Source: CAZTUH01 sp964620485
GTDB lineage: Bacteria; Pseudomonadota; Gammaproteobacteria; Burkholderiales; Burkholderiaceae_B
Direction: 5' to 3'
Assembly: GCA_964620485.1 (NCBI GenBank)
Contig: CAZUGU010000007.1
Location: 22,188 to 86,187, forward strand
DNA length: 64,000 nucleotides
Every line of letters starts with the position of its first letter. Position 1 is the stretch's first letter. Positions 9,938-19,343 of this stretch are shown piece by piece. The notes under the pieces were generated by a model. That model did not search any database and was not told where the DNA came from. It was given only the letters and a program-made list of their open reading frames with translations. The translations under genes and the position numbers were made by a program.

Positions 9938-11704
9938 TTAATTATCAGACCATGAATCTTTTAAAGTTACAATACGATTAATTACTGGATCATTAATACA
10001 AGAATCTTTTAGATCCAAAGTAAAATAACCTAGTCTTTCAAATTGCCATATATTAACCTGATTACGACTTAATGTACCTGGTTCTAATACTGCTTGGACA
10101 GTTTTTTTTGAATTAGGATTTAAATATAATAAGAAATTTCTATTATTAGAATCGGGATAAGCTTCAGAGAATAATCGATCGTATAGATGAATTTTTGCAG
10201 ATATAGCATGCGGTATACTGATCCACGTAATATTTCCTTTAACTTTTAATCTGTTAGAACCAGGTGTTCCACTTTTTGTTCCTGGTAAATATTCAGCATA
10301 AATCTCTATAATTTCTCCAAATTTATTCTTATTGTAACCCGTACAGGTTATGATATAACTATATTTTAATCGAACTGTGTTTCCTGGAAATAATCGAAAG
10401 TATTTTCTAGGGGCTTTCTCACGAAAATCATCTCTATCAATCCAAATTTCACGACTGAATGGAAATTTTCTTTGACCATCGCTTTCTTTATGTGGATTAC
10501 ATGGTGCATAGCATGTTTCCTGTCTATTTTTTGGATAATTAGTAATTATAAGTTTTATAGGATCTAAAATTGCCATCGACCGTGTTGCAATTGGATCTAA
10601 ATCTTTACGAATAGCCTGTTCTAGTAAGCTATAATTAATATATGAATCGGATTTAGATATTGCTGTATTCTCACAGAACGATCTTAATGCAGCTGGAGTA
10701 TAACCACGTCTTCGTAGACCTAATAAAGTTGGCATACGTGGATCATCCCATCCATTGACATGACCTTCATCAATAAGTCTTGATAATTTTCGCTTACTAG
10801 TGATTACATAGCTTAAATTAAGACGTGCAAATTCATACTGTTTCGGTAAAGGCTCAATCAATTTCCCTAATTCAGTTAGTCTGTTTAATATCCAATTATA
10901 AAATGGTCTTTGATCTTCAAATTCAAGTGTGCAAATACTATGGGTAATACCTTCTAAAGCATCTTCGATTGGATGAGCCCAACTATACATTGGATAAATA
11001 AATCTTTGTTTACCAGTCCGGTGATGAATAATATGGCGTATACGATACATGATTGGATCGCGCAAATTAATATTTGGAGAACTCATATCAAGTTTTGCTC
11101 GTAGTACTAAACTACCATCAGGATATTTCCCAATACACATATCACGTAATAAATTTAACGATTCAGAAACTGGCCTATCACGCCATGGTGAATTAGAACC
11201 TGGTTTAGTAAGTGTTCCACGATTAATGCGAATTTCATCAGGATTTTGTTCATCAACATAGGCATGACCAGCCTCAACCAATGCTTCAGCAAATTCATAC
11301 ATATAATCAAAATAATCACTAGCAAAATATAAATTTTCGTTTCCATTGATACACCAATCGAAACCTAACCATCGAACTGCTTCAATAATTGCATCGACAT
11401 ATTCTTTTTTTTCTGTTTCAGGATTAGTATCATCGAAACGTAAGTGACAAACACCACCATATTTTTTTGCTAAACCAAAATTAATACAAATGCTTTTAGC
11501 ATGACCAATATGCAAATGACCATTGGGTTCTGGTGGAAAACGTGTTCGAATTCTTGCCACATCAGGTTTTCCAAGAACTTGCATACGAGCTGGACCTGGT
11601 TTTCCAATCCAACACTTTCCATCAAATCGATTCTTTCGTAAATCTTCATCAATAATACGACATAAAAAATTTGGAGCAAAAGATAATGTCGTGTCTGCTA
11701 TCAT
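9938..11704 (-). CDS. glnS: Glutaminyl-tRNA synthetase
   Basis: Class I synthetase charging tRNA-Gln directly with glutamine. The HIGH motif is in PPEPNGHLHIGHAK at residues 57-70, and the KMSKS-type loop is TSKRKLSRLI (family form VxSKRKL). The catalytic domain is followed by the two anticodon-binding beta-barrels up to residue 588, so it is full length. Together with the separate gltX at 43.5 kb, this implies direct glutaminylation of tRNA-Gln. It is followed without a gap by minC on the same strand. The 358 bases upstream contain a hairpin that ends ruvB transcription. Confidence 0.97.
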   Translation of the reverse strand: MIADTTLSFAPNFLCRIIDEDLRKNRFDGKCWIGKPGPARMQVLGKPDVARIRTRFPPEPNGHLHIGHAKSICINFGLAKKYGGVCHLRFDDTNPETEKKEYVDAIIEAVRWLGFDWCINGNENLYFASDYFDYMYEFAEALVEAGHAYVDEQNPDEIRINRGTLTKPGSNSPWRDRPVSESLNLLRDMCIGKYPDGSLVLRAKLDMSSPNINLRDPIMYRIRHIIHHRTGKQRFIYPMYSWAHPIEDALEGITHSICTLEFEDQRPFYNWILNRLTELGKLIEPLPKQYEFARLNLSYVITSKRKLSRLIDEGHVNGWDDPRMPTLLGLRRRGYTPAALRSFCENTAISKSDSYINYSLLEQAIRKDLDPIATRSMAILDPIKLIITNYPKNRQETCYAPCNPHKESDGQRKFPFSREIWIDRDDFREKAPRKYFRLFPGNTVRLKYSYIITCTGYNKNKFGEIIEIYAEYLPGTKSGTPGSNRLKVKGNITWISIPHAISAKIHLYDRLFSEAYPDSNNRNFLLYLNPNSKKTVQAVLEPGTLSRNQVNIWQFERLGYFTLDLKDSCINDPVINRIVTLKDSWSDN

Positions 11705-12062
11705 ATTTTCTTGTTACTAAATACCACATCAGTTTAGAAACTGAACTAAATCTTAATTATACTATACCAGTATACACTAATGTATAGTTTTATTCTTTTT
11801 ATTTGATTTTTATAAAACTATAAAACTCATGATGCCTATTTTTAGCTTCAAATAGCATCTTTATTTTAATCTGGACTTAATTAATTCTTAAATCAACTTT
11901 ACAGGTTTTCAACTTTCCAGTTACGTTGGAAGATATTTTTTTAATTTTATTAGTTAAATTATTACGATAATCAAAATAGAAAAAACATTAATTTTCTAAT
12001 TATTTGATGTCTTATAAAAGACATCAAATAATTAGAATACCACTTAAGTGATGGTTTATTTT
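11705..12062. other. Intergenic region between ruvB and glnS
   Basis: No gene is seen. The part next to ruvB holds the hairpin listed at 11994-12037. The remainder is AT-rich and would carry the glnS promoter, but I cannot pick it with confidence. Confidence 0.6.
11994..12037 (-). terminator. Terminator hairpin after ruvB
   Basis: A perfect 20-bp inverted repeat (arms 11994-12013 and 12018-12037) with a 4-base loop lies 25 bases beyond the ruvB stop. Read on the minus strand it is followed by a T-rich run (TTAATGTTTTTTC). The stem is unusually long and almost all A/T with a few G/C pairs. Confidence 0.75.
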
Positions 12063-13136
12063 TTATTTTCTAAAAAAATCATTATTAATAGTCGAATTTT
12101 CAAATTCTGATGATCGAGTTAATCCTAAATGTTTTAATGTTATTGGAGTTACTATTCTTCCTCTTGCAGTACGTTGTAAGTATCCATGCTGAATTAAATA
12201 AGGTTCAATAACATCTTCGATGGTATTGTTTTCTTCACCAATTGCTACGGCTAAATTATCTATTCCAACAGGCCCGCCACCAAATTTATGAATGATAATA
12301 TCAAGTAATTTCCTATCCATTAAGTCCAATCCTTTTGGATCAACTTCTAACATTTTTAATGCATAGTTTGCAATATCTTTATCAATTAGACCTTTAGCTT
12401 CTACTTCTGCATAATCTCGAACACGGCGTAATAATCGATTAGCAATCCTTGGTGTTCCTCGAGACCGGCAAGCAATTTCATATGCTCCTTCCGATGTAAT
12501 GTTAAATTGAAGTAAAACAGCGCTTCTAATAATAATATTTGTAAGATCAGTAGGTTTATAAAATTCTAAACGGGATATAATACCAAAGCGTTCTCTAAGA
12601 GGGTTAGTTAACATACCGGCTTTTGTTGTAGCACCAACCAAAGTAAAAGGATTTAGATCTAATCTTATGCTTCGAGCAGAAGGACCCTCACCAATTAAAA
12701 TATCTATTTGAAAATCCTCTAATGCGGGATAAAGAATCTCTTCAACTATTGGTGATAGTCGATGAATTTCATCAATGAATAGTATATCATGCTTTTCCAA
12801 ACTAGTTAATAATGCTGCAAGATCACCTGGTCGTTCTAATACTGGACCAGATGTTTGTCTTAAATTACCACTCATTTCATTCGAAATAATATGCGCTAAT
12901 GTTGTTTTACCTAAACCAGGTGGTCCAAATAGAAGAACATGATCTAGTGATTCATTTCTTCTTTTGGCAGCTGTAATAAATATCTTTAATTGAGAACAAA
13001 TATGTTGTTGCCCAATATAATCGTTAAGATTTTTTGGTCTTAAAGCACGATCTATAGCTTCATCACGGAGAGATGACGCTTGTGTAGAAATTACGTTCGA
13101 TCTATTTGGTTTTATAGAATTCTTTTGAATACTCAT
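12063..13136 (-). CDS. ruvB: Holliday junction helicase ATPase RuvB
   Basis: AAA+ motor that drives branch migration with RuvA at Holliday junctions. Walker A GPPGLGKT is at residues 71-78 and Walker B (LFIDEIHRL) near 120. The sensor region GATTKAGMLTNPLRERFGI and the C-terminal winged helix (YLQRTARGR) are present. It is 357 aa, normal. It lies 258 bases downstream of ruvA on the same strand; that gap shows no gene and no obvious terminator. With ruvA, ruvC, recA and ruvX nearby, recombinational repair seems to be kept. Confidence 0.97.
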   Translation of the reverse strand: MSIQKNSIKPNRSNVISTQASSLRDEAIDRALRPKNLNDYIGQQHICSQLKIFITAAKRRNESLDHVLLFGPPGLGKTTLAHIISNEMSGNLRQTSGPVLERPGDLAALLTSLEKHDILFIDEIHRLSPIVEEILYPALEDFQIDILIGEGPSARSIRLDLNPFTLVGATTKAGMLTNPLRERFGIISRLEFYKPTDLTNIIIRSAVLLQFNITSEGAYEIACRSRGTPRIANRLLRRVRDYAEVEAKGLIDKDIANYALKMLEVDPKGLDLMDRKLLDIIIHKFGGGPVGIDNLAVAIGEENNTIEDVIEPYLIQHGYLQRTARGRIVTPITLKHLGLTRSSEFENSTINNDFFRK

Positions 13137-13394
13137 AAGAAGTAAATTTTAGAAAAATAATATGTTAGAGAGCAACAAGAAAGATTTAGTATATAAATTA
13201 TAGATATAGAATGATTTTATAAAAATCTTATCGAATTTTTAACATTAAATAAGAATTTGTAAAATTAATACATCTCTTAAATTACAAAGATGATATTTTG
13301 TATTTCTGAAATTTAAAACAACGATCTTATATAAACTGGAATTAGAATATCTAATTAATTTAATTTCTTTTTTTAATTTTACCTATTAATTAGT

Positions 13395-13964
13395 TTATCT
13401 GATCAATAGTTTTAATGCATGACGAATACTTTCTGATATGTCTAAATTTCTTGGTAGCATTTTTAATGCAGCTAATGATTCTTTTTTGGAATAACCTAAG
13501 GAAACTAACGCATTTAGGATATCAGATTTTGAACTTAAAATATCCGTTTCAGTATCGTTAATACTGGGTAATTTACCATATAATTCAAAAATCAGACGTT
13601 CTGCAGTTTTTTTACCAATTCCTGGAATAGATGTCAGATATATTGATTCTTTTTTCATAACAGCTTGAATCAGCTCTTCTATAGATAGAATTGTAAGAAT
13701 TGATAAAGCAGTTCGTGTTCCTATACCTGTTATTTTAATTAAAATTCGGAATATTTCTCTTTCTCTGGAATTTTTGAAGCCAAAGAGAAGATGCTCATTT
13801 TCTCTTATAACTAAATGTGTAAATAATGTGACAAGTTCACCAACATTAGGTAATGAATTCAGTGTTCTAAAAGAAATATCAATTTCATATCCAACACCAT
13901 TAGTATCTATACAAATAGTAGTAGAATTTTTATCAGTTAATATTCCTGTAATACGTCCAATCAT
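13395..13964 (-). CDS. ruvA: Holliday junction DNA helicase subunit RuvA
   Basis: Tetrameric junction-binding subunit that loads RuvB. The N-terminal OB fold (MIGRITGILTDK) is followed by tandem helix-hairpin-helix motifs (LIKITGIGTRTALSIL and TSIPGIGKKTAERLIFEL) and a C-terminal three-helix domain that contacts RuvB (ALVSLGYSKKESLAALK). At 189 aa it is full length. It is the second gene of ruvC-ruvA-ruvB, 97 bases after ruvC. Confidence 0.96.
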   Translation of the reverse strand: MIGRITGILTDKNSTTICIDTNGVGYEIDISFRTLNSLPNVGELVTLFTHLVIRENEHLLFGFKNSREREIFRILIKITGIGTRTALSILTILSIEELIQAVMKKESIYLTSIPGIGKKTAERLIFELYGKLPSINDTETDILSSKSDILNALVSLGYSKKESLAALKMLPRNLDISESIRHALKLLIR

Positions 13965-14061
13965 ATTTTGGTATAATATAAATATATTCTGACAATTTAT
14001 TCAATACATTATAAAGTTAAAAACTATTAAAATATCAAATTTCAAATTATTATAATTTTTT

Positions 14062-14553
14062 CTAAATTTGATCTATTTTTTTTTTAAATGAACTCATATT
14101 AGCATGACAAATAGCACAAGCTAAAGCATCAGCAGAATCACTATTTAATCTTTCATTTAATGATAATAAATTGCATACCATTACTTTGATTTGTTCTTTT
14201 GTAGCACGCCCAGTTCCAACTAAAGCTTTTTTAATTTGTAAAGCTGTATATTCATGAACGGATAGATAATTATCTGCTAATGCACAAAGTGCTGCTCCAC
14301 GTGCTTGACTAAGTAATAAAGTTGATGTTGGATTTGCATTTAAAAAAATAATTTCTAGGGAAGCTACTGCCGGTTTAGTTTCTCGTATAATTTGTCGAAG
14401 ATCATCTAAGATTATTTTTAGGCGATTCACTAGAGGTAATTTTTCAGGAATAACAATTGTTCCTGAAATTTTGTATTTTATAAATGAACCTTCTATATCA
14501 ATTACCCCAAATCCTGTACGGCGTAGCCCAGGGTCAATGCCTAAAATACGCAT
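14062..14553 (-). CDS. ruvC: Holliday junction resolvase RuvC
   Basis: Endonuclease that resolves Holliday junctions symmetrically. The RNase-H-like fold begins MRILGIDPGLRRTGFG, with catalytic D7. The second acidic residue is in ASLEIIFLNANPTST near residue 67, and the last acidic pair is in NSDSADALACAI. Length is 163 aa, normal. The ATG overlaps the purH stop by one base (TAATG), so translation is coupled to purH. It is followed by ruvA and ruvB. Confidence 0.96.
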   Translation of the reverse strand: MRILGIDPGLRRTGFGVIDIEGSFIKYKISGTIVIPEKLPLVNRLKIILDDLRQIIRETKPAVASLEIIFLNANPTSTLLLSQARGAALCALADNYLSVHEYTALQIKKALVGTGRATKEQIKVMVCNLLSLNERLNSDSADALACAICHANMSSFKKKIDQI

Positions 14554-16154
14554 TAGTGGCGAAAATGACGAATTCCAGTTGTAACCATTGTGATTCCATA
14601 TTTATCAGCTAATTTAATAATACTATTATCATTGATACTACCTCCCGGTTGTATGATGCAAATAGCACCAGCTTCAATTGCTACAGTTAAAGCATCGCAA
14701 AATGGAAAAAATCCATCAGAAGCTAAAACGGAATTCTTTAATGAAAATCCGGAATTTTTTGCTTTAAGATCAGCAAGTTTTGTAGAGTCCAAACGACTCA
14801 TTTGGCCAGCACCAATACCTATTGTCATTCCATTTTTTACAAAAACAACAGCGTTTGATTTGGTATATTTAACTATGTTCCAGGCAAAGAGCATATCAGA
14901 AATTTCTTGTTCTATAGGCTGACGCTTCGTTACTATCCTCATTTTATCTTGAGTTAAATTACTTGTATCATGTGTTTGAATTAACCAATTACCACCGATA
15001 TATTTAATATCCATAAAATTTTTATTCATATCTCGCATTTTCAAAACGCAAATATTCTTTTTTTTAGAAAAAATAGATAAAGCTGACTCAGAATAATCTG
15101 GAGCTACTAGAATTTCTAAAAATTGTGTATTCATAATAGTTTGAGCAGTCAAAGAATCAATTTTTCTATTAAATGCAATAATACCACCAAATGCTGATTT
15201 TGGATCTGCTTTAAAAGCTTTTTGATAGGATTCAAGCACTGTTTTTCCAATTGAAGAACCACAAGGATTAGCATGTTTTACAATAACACAAGCAATTGAA
15301 TTAATACTTTTGACACATTCCCAAGCAGATTCAATATCAATAATATTATTGTAAGATAATTCTTTACCTTGCATCTGATAATAATCATTGATTAATCCAT
15401 TTGAAGATTTAGAATCAATATAGATTGCAGCCTTTTGATGTGGATTTTCTCCATAACGCAGCACTTTCTTTTGTTCAATTTGCAAAAATAAATTTTTAGG
15501 TAATTCTAAATCTGTAAGAGTGGAAGCATTTTGATTAGAAATTGAGGAATGATTTATTAGCTTGCTAAGATACGAAGATATAGCTGTATCATAAGCTGCT
15601 GTATACATATAAGCTTTAGCTGCTAATTTTAGTCGTAAAGAATGAGAGACTATGCCATATTTTTCAATATCTTCTAACACAAATGAATAATCAGCAGAAT
15701 CAACAATTGCAGTAACTCCTCCAATATTCTGAGTACCATAATTTTTTGCAGCAGCTCTTAACATAGCTGTTCCACCTATATCAATTTTTTCAATTGCTTC
15801 ATTTAATGAACAATTTGGATCACTTATTTTTTCTACAAATGGATATAAATTTACTACCAAGATATCGATACATATAATATCTTGCTGGTTTATTTCATTT
15901 AGGTCATCTGAATTATCTCTCCTAGCTAATAATCCCCCATAAATCTTATGATGTAAAGTTTTTACACGACCGTTGAGTATTTCTGGTGTATTAGTATAAT
16001 CAGATATCTCTATAACATCTAATCCTGACTTAGATAAAAAATTAGCAGTCCCTCTTGTAGCAAGCAAGCGTATACCATACGAAGCCAATTTCTTAGAAAA
16101 ATCGACAATGTTAGTCTTATCAGATACGGAAATTAATGCAGATTTAATATTCAT
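14553..16154 (-). CDS. purH: Bifunctional AICAR transformylase / IMP cyclohydrolase
   Basis: Catalyses the last two steps of purine synthesis (AICAR to FAICAR to IMP). The N-terminal IMP cyclohydrolase domain starts NIKSALISVSDKTNIVDF and has LNGRVKTLHHKIYGGLL. The C-terminal transformylase domain carries the catalytic Lys-His pair in CVIVKHANPCGSS and the ending VTTGIRHFRH. I place the start at 16154 because family members begin there; the open frame continues upstream to 16205 but adds an unsupported hydrophobic stretch. This gives 533 aa, the usual length. Upstream relatives often carry fis; none is seen here. ruvC overlaps its stop. Confidence 0.95.
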   Translation of the reverse strand: MNIKSALISVSDKTNIVDFSKKLASYGIRLLATRGTANFLSKSGLDVIEISDYTNTPEILNGRVKTLHHKIYGGLLARRDNSDDLNEINQQDIICIDILVVNLYPFVEKISDPNCSLNEAIEKIDIGGTAMLRAAAKNYGTQNIGGVTAIVDSADYSFVLEDIEKYGIVSHSLRLKLAAKAYMYTAAYDTAISSYLSKLINHSSISNQNASTLTDLELPKNLFLQIEQKKVLRYGENPHQKAAIYIDSKSSNGLINDYYQMQGKELSYNNIIDIESAWECVKSINSIACVIVKHANPCGSSIGKTVLESYQKAFKADPKSAFGGIIAFNRKIDSLTAQTIMNTQFLEILVAPDYSESALSIFSKKKNICVLKMRDMNKNFMDIKYIGGNWLIQTHDTSNLTQDKMRIVTKRQPIEQEISDMLFAWNIVKYTKSNAVVFVKNGMTIGIGAGQMSRLDSTKLADLKAKNSGFSLKNSVLASDGFFPFCDALTVAIEAGAICIIQPGGSINDNSIIKLADKYGITMVTTGIRHFRH

Positions 16155-16377
16155 TTCATGTAATGTAATTAAAAATATAAAAAATAAATTTGATTCAAAG
16201 TTCAAAATTAAAATAAAAAACGAAATTAGTATCTATATACATATAAATTATGAATTTAATTAATATTTCGATTTCACAATTTATATTTTATTAAGCAAAA
16301 TTCATTATATCCTGAAAAATTCAGAGAATTTTTTATTTTTGTAAACTAATAATATACGATAGAGTGAGATCTTATAT

Positions 16378-17544
16378 TTAATTGGGTATCCCTTTTAAGA
16401 AAAAGCTAGCCAAGCGTTTTCTAAGAGGTTTTATTGAATTTATAGAAAATAATAAAAAACTAAAAACGTGCTTAATTAAAGGAAATTTGATAGAAGAAAT
16501 AGTTGATAAAAAATCAGTAAGTACAATTGTGACATAACGGTCTACATTACGTGATTTCGAAAAATTTTCCAGAAATATTGATGGATTTTGTTTAGGATTC
16601 AAAATCCACGGTTTTAGTGCTGTTGATAAAGCAATTGTATCTCTCAAAGCAAGGTTTAATCCTTGACCAGCTATTGGATGTAAAATCTGAGCTGCATTTC
16701 CAATAGAAACTAATCGACCATTCACTAGATTGTTACGCACAATAAGTTCCAAAGGAAAAAGATAACGCGGAGATTGAACATCTAATTTTCCCATTAAATT
16801 ACCGAATTTTTCATTTAGAATGTTACAAAATACATGATTGTTCAAATTATTTAGTTTCTTAATATTAATTATGCTATTACACCAAATTAGAGAATATATA
16901 TTATTTGCATGTGGGTGAGGCAATAATGCGATTGAACCTTCTGAAGTAAAACATTCCCAAGCAGAGTTTGGGCATGGATAACTGGCTTTTACATTGGTAA
17001 CTAGAGCATACTGTTTATAATCTCTATAAAAATCTTTTGAACTAATTCCATTAGATTGAATTGCAATCTTACTTCGTAAATACTTATTGCCATATTGGAT
17101 ATATATCCATTCATTATCCTGAGAATTTATCTCTGCTAGAGAATCATGAAATATAGTAACGCCTGATTTCATTACAGGTATTTTTAATAAAGTGCATAGA
17201 TCTGAATATGTAATTGAACTACCTAAATTAGGAATCTTAAAGTCTGAATCGCGTATTATACAACTACCCGATTGACCATATTGTGAAATATGAATGGATT
17301 TGATGTCCGAAGATGGCTTTATATATATCTGTAAGGATTTTAATAAGGTTAAACTTCCATAATTTAAAGCAATTACACGAATATCAGGGATTGTTATATT
17401 CTTTTGCTCTAATTCAACACTTGATCCTTCTAATATAGCTATTCGCTGCGGATTAGAAGAAATTCGTGATAGCAAAACAGCTAAAGTTTTCCCAACAGGT
17501 CCAGCTCCAAGTATCGTGATATCAAAATCAGAATATATCATCAA
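16378..17544 (-). CDS. ubiH: FAD-dependent ubiquinone-biosynthesis monooxygenase (UbiH-like)
   Basis: Flavoprotein hydroxylase of the UbiH/UbiF/UbiI family acting on the benzoquinone ring of ubiquinone precursors at the inner membrane. FAD-binding GAGPVG is at residues ~13-18. The family signature appears near the C-terminus as VSIGNAAQILHPIAGQGLNL (GD/NA...P..GQG.N). It has 388 aa, normal. It lies directly after pepP, the same order as pepP-ubiH in gammaproteobacteria, which is why I favour UbiH over the other paralogues. The exact ring position hydroxylated cannot be read from the sequence, and in reduced genomes one enzyme may serve several positions. Confidence 0.8.
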   Translation of the reverse strand: MMIYSDFDITILGAGPVGKTLAVLLSRISSNPQRIAILEGSSVELEQKNITIPDIRVIALNYGSLTLLKSLQIYIKPSSDIKSIHISQYGQSGSCIIRDSDFKIPNLGSSITYSDLCTLLKIPVMKSGVTIFHDSLAEINSQDNEWIYIQYGNKYLRSKIAIQSNGISSKDFYRDYKQYALVTNVKASYPCPNSAWECFTSEGSIALLPHPHANNIYSLIWCNSIINIKKLNNLNNHVFCNILNEKFGNLMGKLDVQSPRYLFPLELIVRNNLVNGRLVSIGNAAQILHPIAGQGLNLALRDTIALSTALKPWILNPKQNPSIFLENFSKSRNVDRYVTIVLTDFLSTISSIKFPLIKHVFSFLLFSINSIKPLRKRLASFFLKGIPN

Positions 17545-17637
17545 GTAAATTAGCTTAAATATTAAAGAATTATTTTAGAGGAAATGGAAAGAAACCCAAG
17601 AATTATGATCATTCAAATATTATATTACGATATAATT

Positions 17638-18942
17638 TTAATTTAAATTTTGCATAAGCTTTTCAATTTCATCAGGATCCTTTGGAACATCCTCAGTTAT
17701 GAGTTCATATCCTGTTTCATTAATTAAAATATCATCTTCTATCCGGATTCCTATATTCCAAAATCTTTCTGGTATATCTTCAGCAGGTCTAATATATAGA
17801 CCTGGTTCAATAGCCATAATCATACCATTTTCAAGTTTCCTATTAGGATAATTGCCTACATCATGAACATCTAATCCTAACCAATGATTAGTTCTGTGAA
17901 TATAAAATCTATTATAATATCCTGATTCCATAATGTTATCTAAGTCTCCTCTTAGGATTCTTTCATCTAGTAAACCCTGTATGATTATTTTGATTGCAGA
18001 TTCATGAATCAGATCAAAAGTGCAACTAGGAGTTATTGCGTTAATGGCTGCAAATTGGGCAGCAAGGATTATATCATATAAAGCCCGTTGTGTAGGGCTG
18101 TAACGACCATTAATTGGGAAAGTTCGGGTAATATCCGAAGCATAACTATTAAATTCACAACCTGCATCTATCAATACTAGATCCCCATCATTTAAAATAG
18201 ATCGTCCTGTTTTATGATGCATGGTGCATGAATTTTTTCCTGCTGCAACGATCGTATCATATGCCGTAGAAATGGCACCTAATCGATGTAATGTATACAA
18301 TAATTCTGCTTCTAATTCATATTCATACATGCCAACGCGACAGGCTAAAATGGCATGTGTATGAGCAGTAGCTGAAATCTTAGCTGCTTTTCGTATTGTA
18401 TTAATTTCGCTAATATCTTTAATAACTCGCATTTCAGCTAATATTGGTTGAAGATCTTGCAAAGAAGTTGGTATATCTAGACCAACCCGATTTTGTTTTT
18501 TTGAAGCTGTAATCCAATCGTAAAATTTGTTAAAATTTTCTCTATCAGAAACTAATTTTATATAAAGCGATTTTTGTCCTAACATTAGTACAGGTATTAA
18601 TCTGTTAAGATCTTCAATTGGATATGCTTCATCAAAATTGAACAAATCCATTGCTTGACTAGGATTGTAACTTGGTCCTTCCCATACCTCTTCAAAAGAA
18701 TTTATTTCGCGACAGAATAAAAAAGAACGATTATTTTTTCCAGCAATTAAAACTAAACAAGATTCTGGATCTACAAATCCGGTTAGATAATAAAAATCAC
18801 TGTCATGTCGATATGGATAATATATATCTTTATTACGTAATTTTCTAGGCGCATTTGGAATAATAGCAATACCACCACCCTTTTCATTCATATACTTAAG
18901 TAATCTAGATCTACGCTTAACAAATGGAATGATATTAAACAT
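17638..18942 (-). CDS. pepP: Xaa-Pro aminopeptidase P
   Basis: Dinuclear-metal peptidase that removes N-terminal residues preceding proline. The N-terminal domain (YPYRHDSDFYYLTGF) is followed by a pita-bread catalytic domain with metal ligands visible in LVLIDAGCE, YASDITRTF, NHWLGLDVHDVG, AIEPGLYI and GIRIEDD. At 434 aa it is intact. The family HHxTG motif is present as MHHKTG. It is 6 bases downstream of the zinc-finger gene and upstream of the ubiH-like gene, so the three probably form one operon. Confidence 0.94.
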   Translation of the reverse strand: MFNIIPFVKRRSRLLKYMNEKGGGIAIIPNAPRKLRNKDIYYPYRHDSDFYYLTGFVDPESCLVLIAGKNNRSFLFCREINSFEEVWEGPSYNPSQAMDLFNFDEAYPIEDLNRLIPVLMLGQKSLYIKLVSDRENFNKFYDWITASKKQNRVGLDIPTSLQDLQPILAEMRVIKDISEINTIRKAAKISATAHTHAILACRVGMYEYELEAELLYTLHRLGAISTAYDTIVAAGKNSCTMHHKTGRSILNDGDLVLIDAGCEFNSYASDITRTFPINGRYSPTQRALYDIILAAQFAAINAITPSCTFDLIHESAIKIIIQGLLDERILRGDLDNIMESGYYNRFYIHRTNHWLGLDVHDVGNYPNRKLENGMIMAIEPGLYIRPAEDIPERFWNIGIRIEDDILINETGYELITEDVPKDPDEIEKLMQNLN

Positions 18943-18948
18943 ATAAAT

Positions 18949-19143
18949 TTATTTATTTTTTAAAAAAAATACTGTTCCGCAATATGGACACTTTGCTAAT
19001 CCCATATGATTAATCTCTAAGAATACGCGGGGATGTAAGTTCCATATCGGAAATTTGATATCAGGACAAAACAATGGTAAATCCCCTGTATTAACCTCTA
19101 TTGGTCTGTTCAGATTGTTACTTTTTTGAAAAAAAGATGTCAT
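18949..19143 (-). CDS. CHCC zinc-finger domain protein
   Basis: Sixty-four-residue protein with the ligand set of the zf-CHCC family: C26 (LFCPD), H37 (NLHPRV), C52 and C55 (KCPYCGTVFF). The motif HPRVFLEI is typical of these small betaproteobacterial and mitochondrial complex-I-associated zinc proteins. It ends 6 bases before pepP. Its bacterial role is not firmly known. The family includes the mitochondrial complex I subunit NDUFS6, so a link to respiratory complex assembly is possible but is inference here. It is upstream of pepP and downstream of the thioredoxin-like gene. Confidence 0.85.
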   Translation of the reverse strand: MTSFFQKSNNLNRPIEVNTGDLPLFCPDIKFPIWNLHPRVFLEINHMGLAKCPYCGTVFFLKNK

Positions 19144-19230
19144 AACAATTAATTTTTTAATTTATTAAAAAGTTTAAAAGTGTTTGAGGTTAATTATGAT
19201 CTTAATCATAAGATGATATAATCAATCTAA

Positions 19231-19343
19231 TCAACAGGGTTCCCGGGTATGGAAGTTTTATCAAGGATTTATTTTCAAATAAATCCTTGATAAAATTAAA
19301 TTAGATTATTTAATAAATATCCTATATCCGGGAGCCCTGTTGA
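19231..19343. repeat. Nested inverted repeats between the thioredoxin-like gene and the zinc-finger gene
   Basis: An inner perfect 18-bp stem (19256-19273 with 19278-19295, 4-base loop) sits inside an outer imperfect inverted repeat (19231-19250 with 19324-19343). The outer arms differ at two positions, which would be G-U pairs in plus-strand RNA. The right outer arm includes the last codons of the thioredoxin-like gene. It could end that transcript, although no T-run follows the inner stem on the minus strand. Confidence 0.7.
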
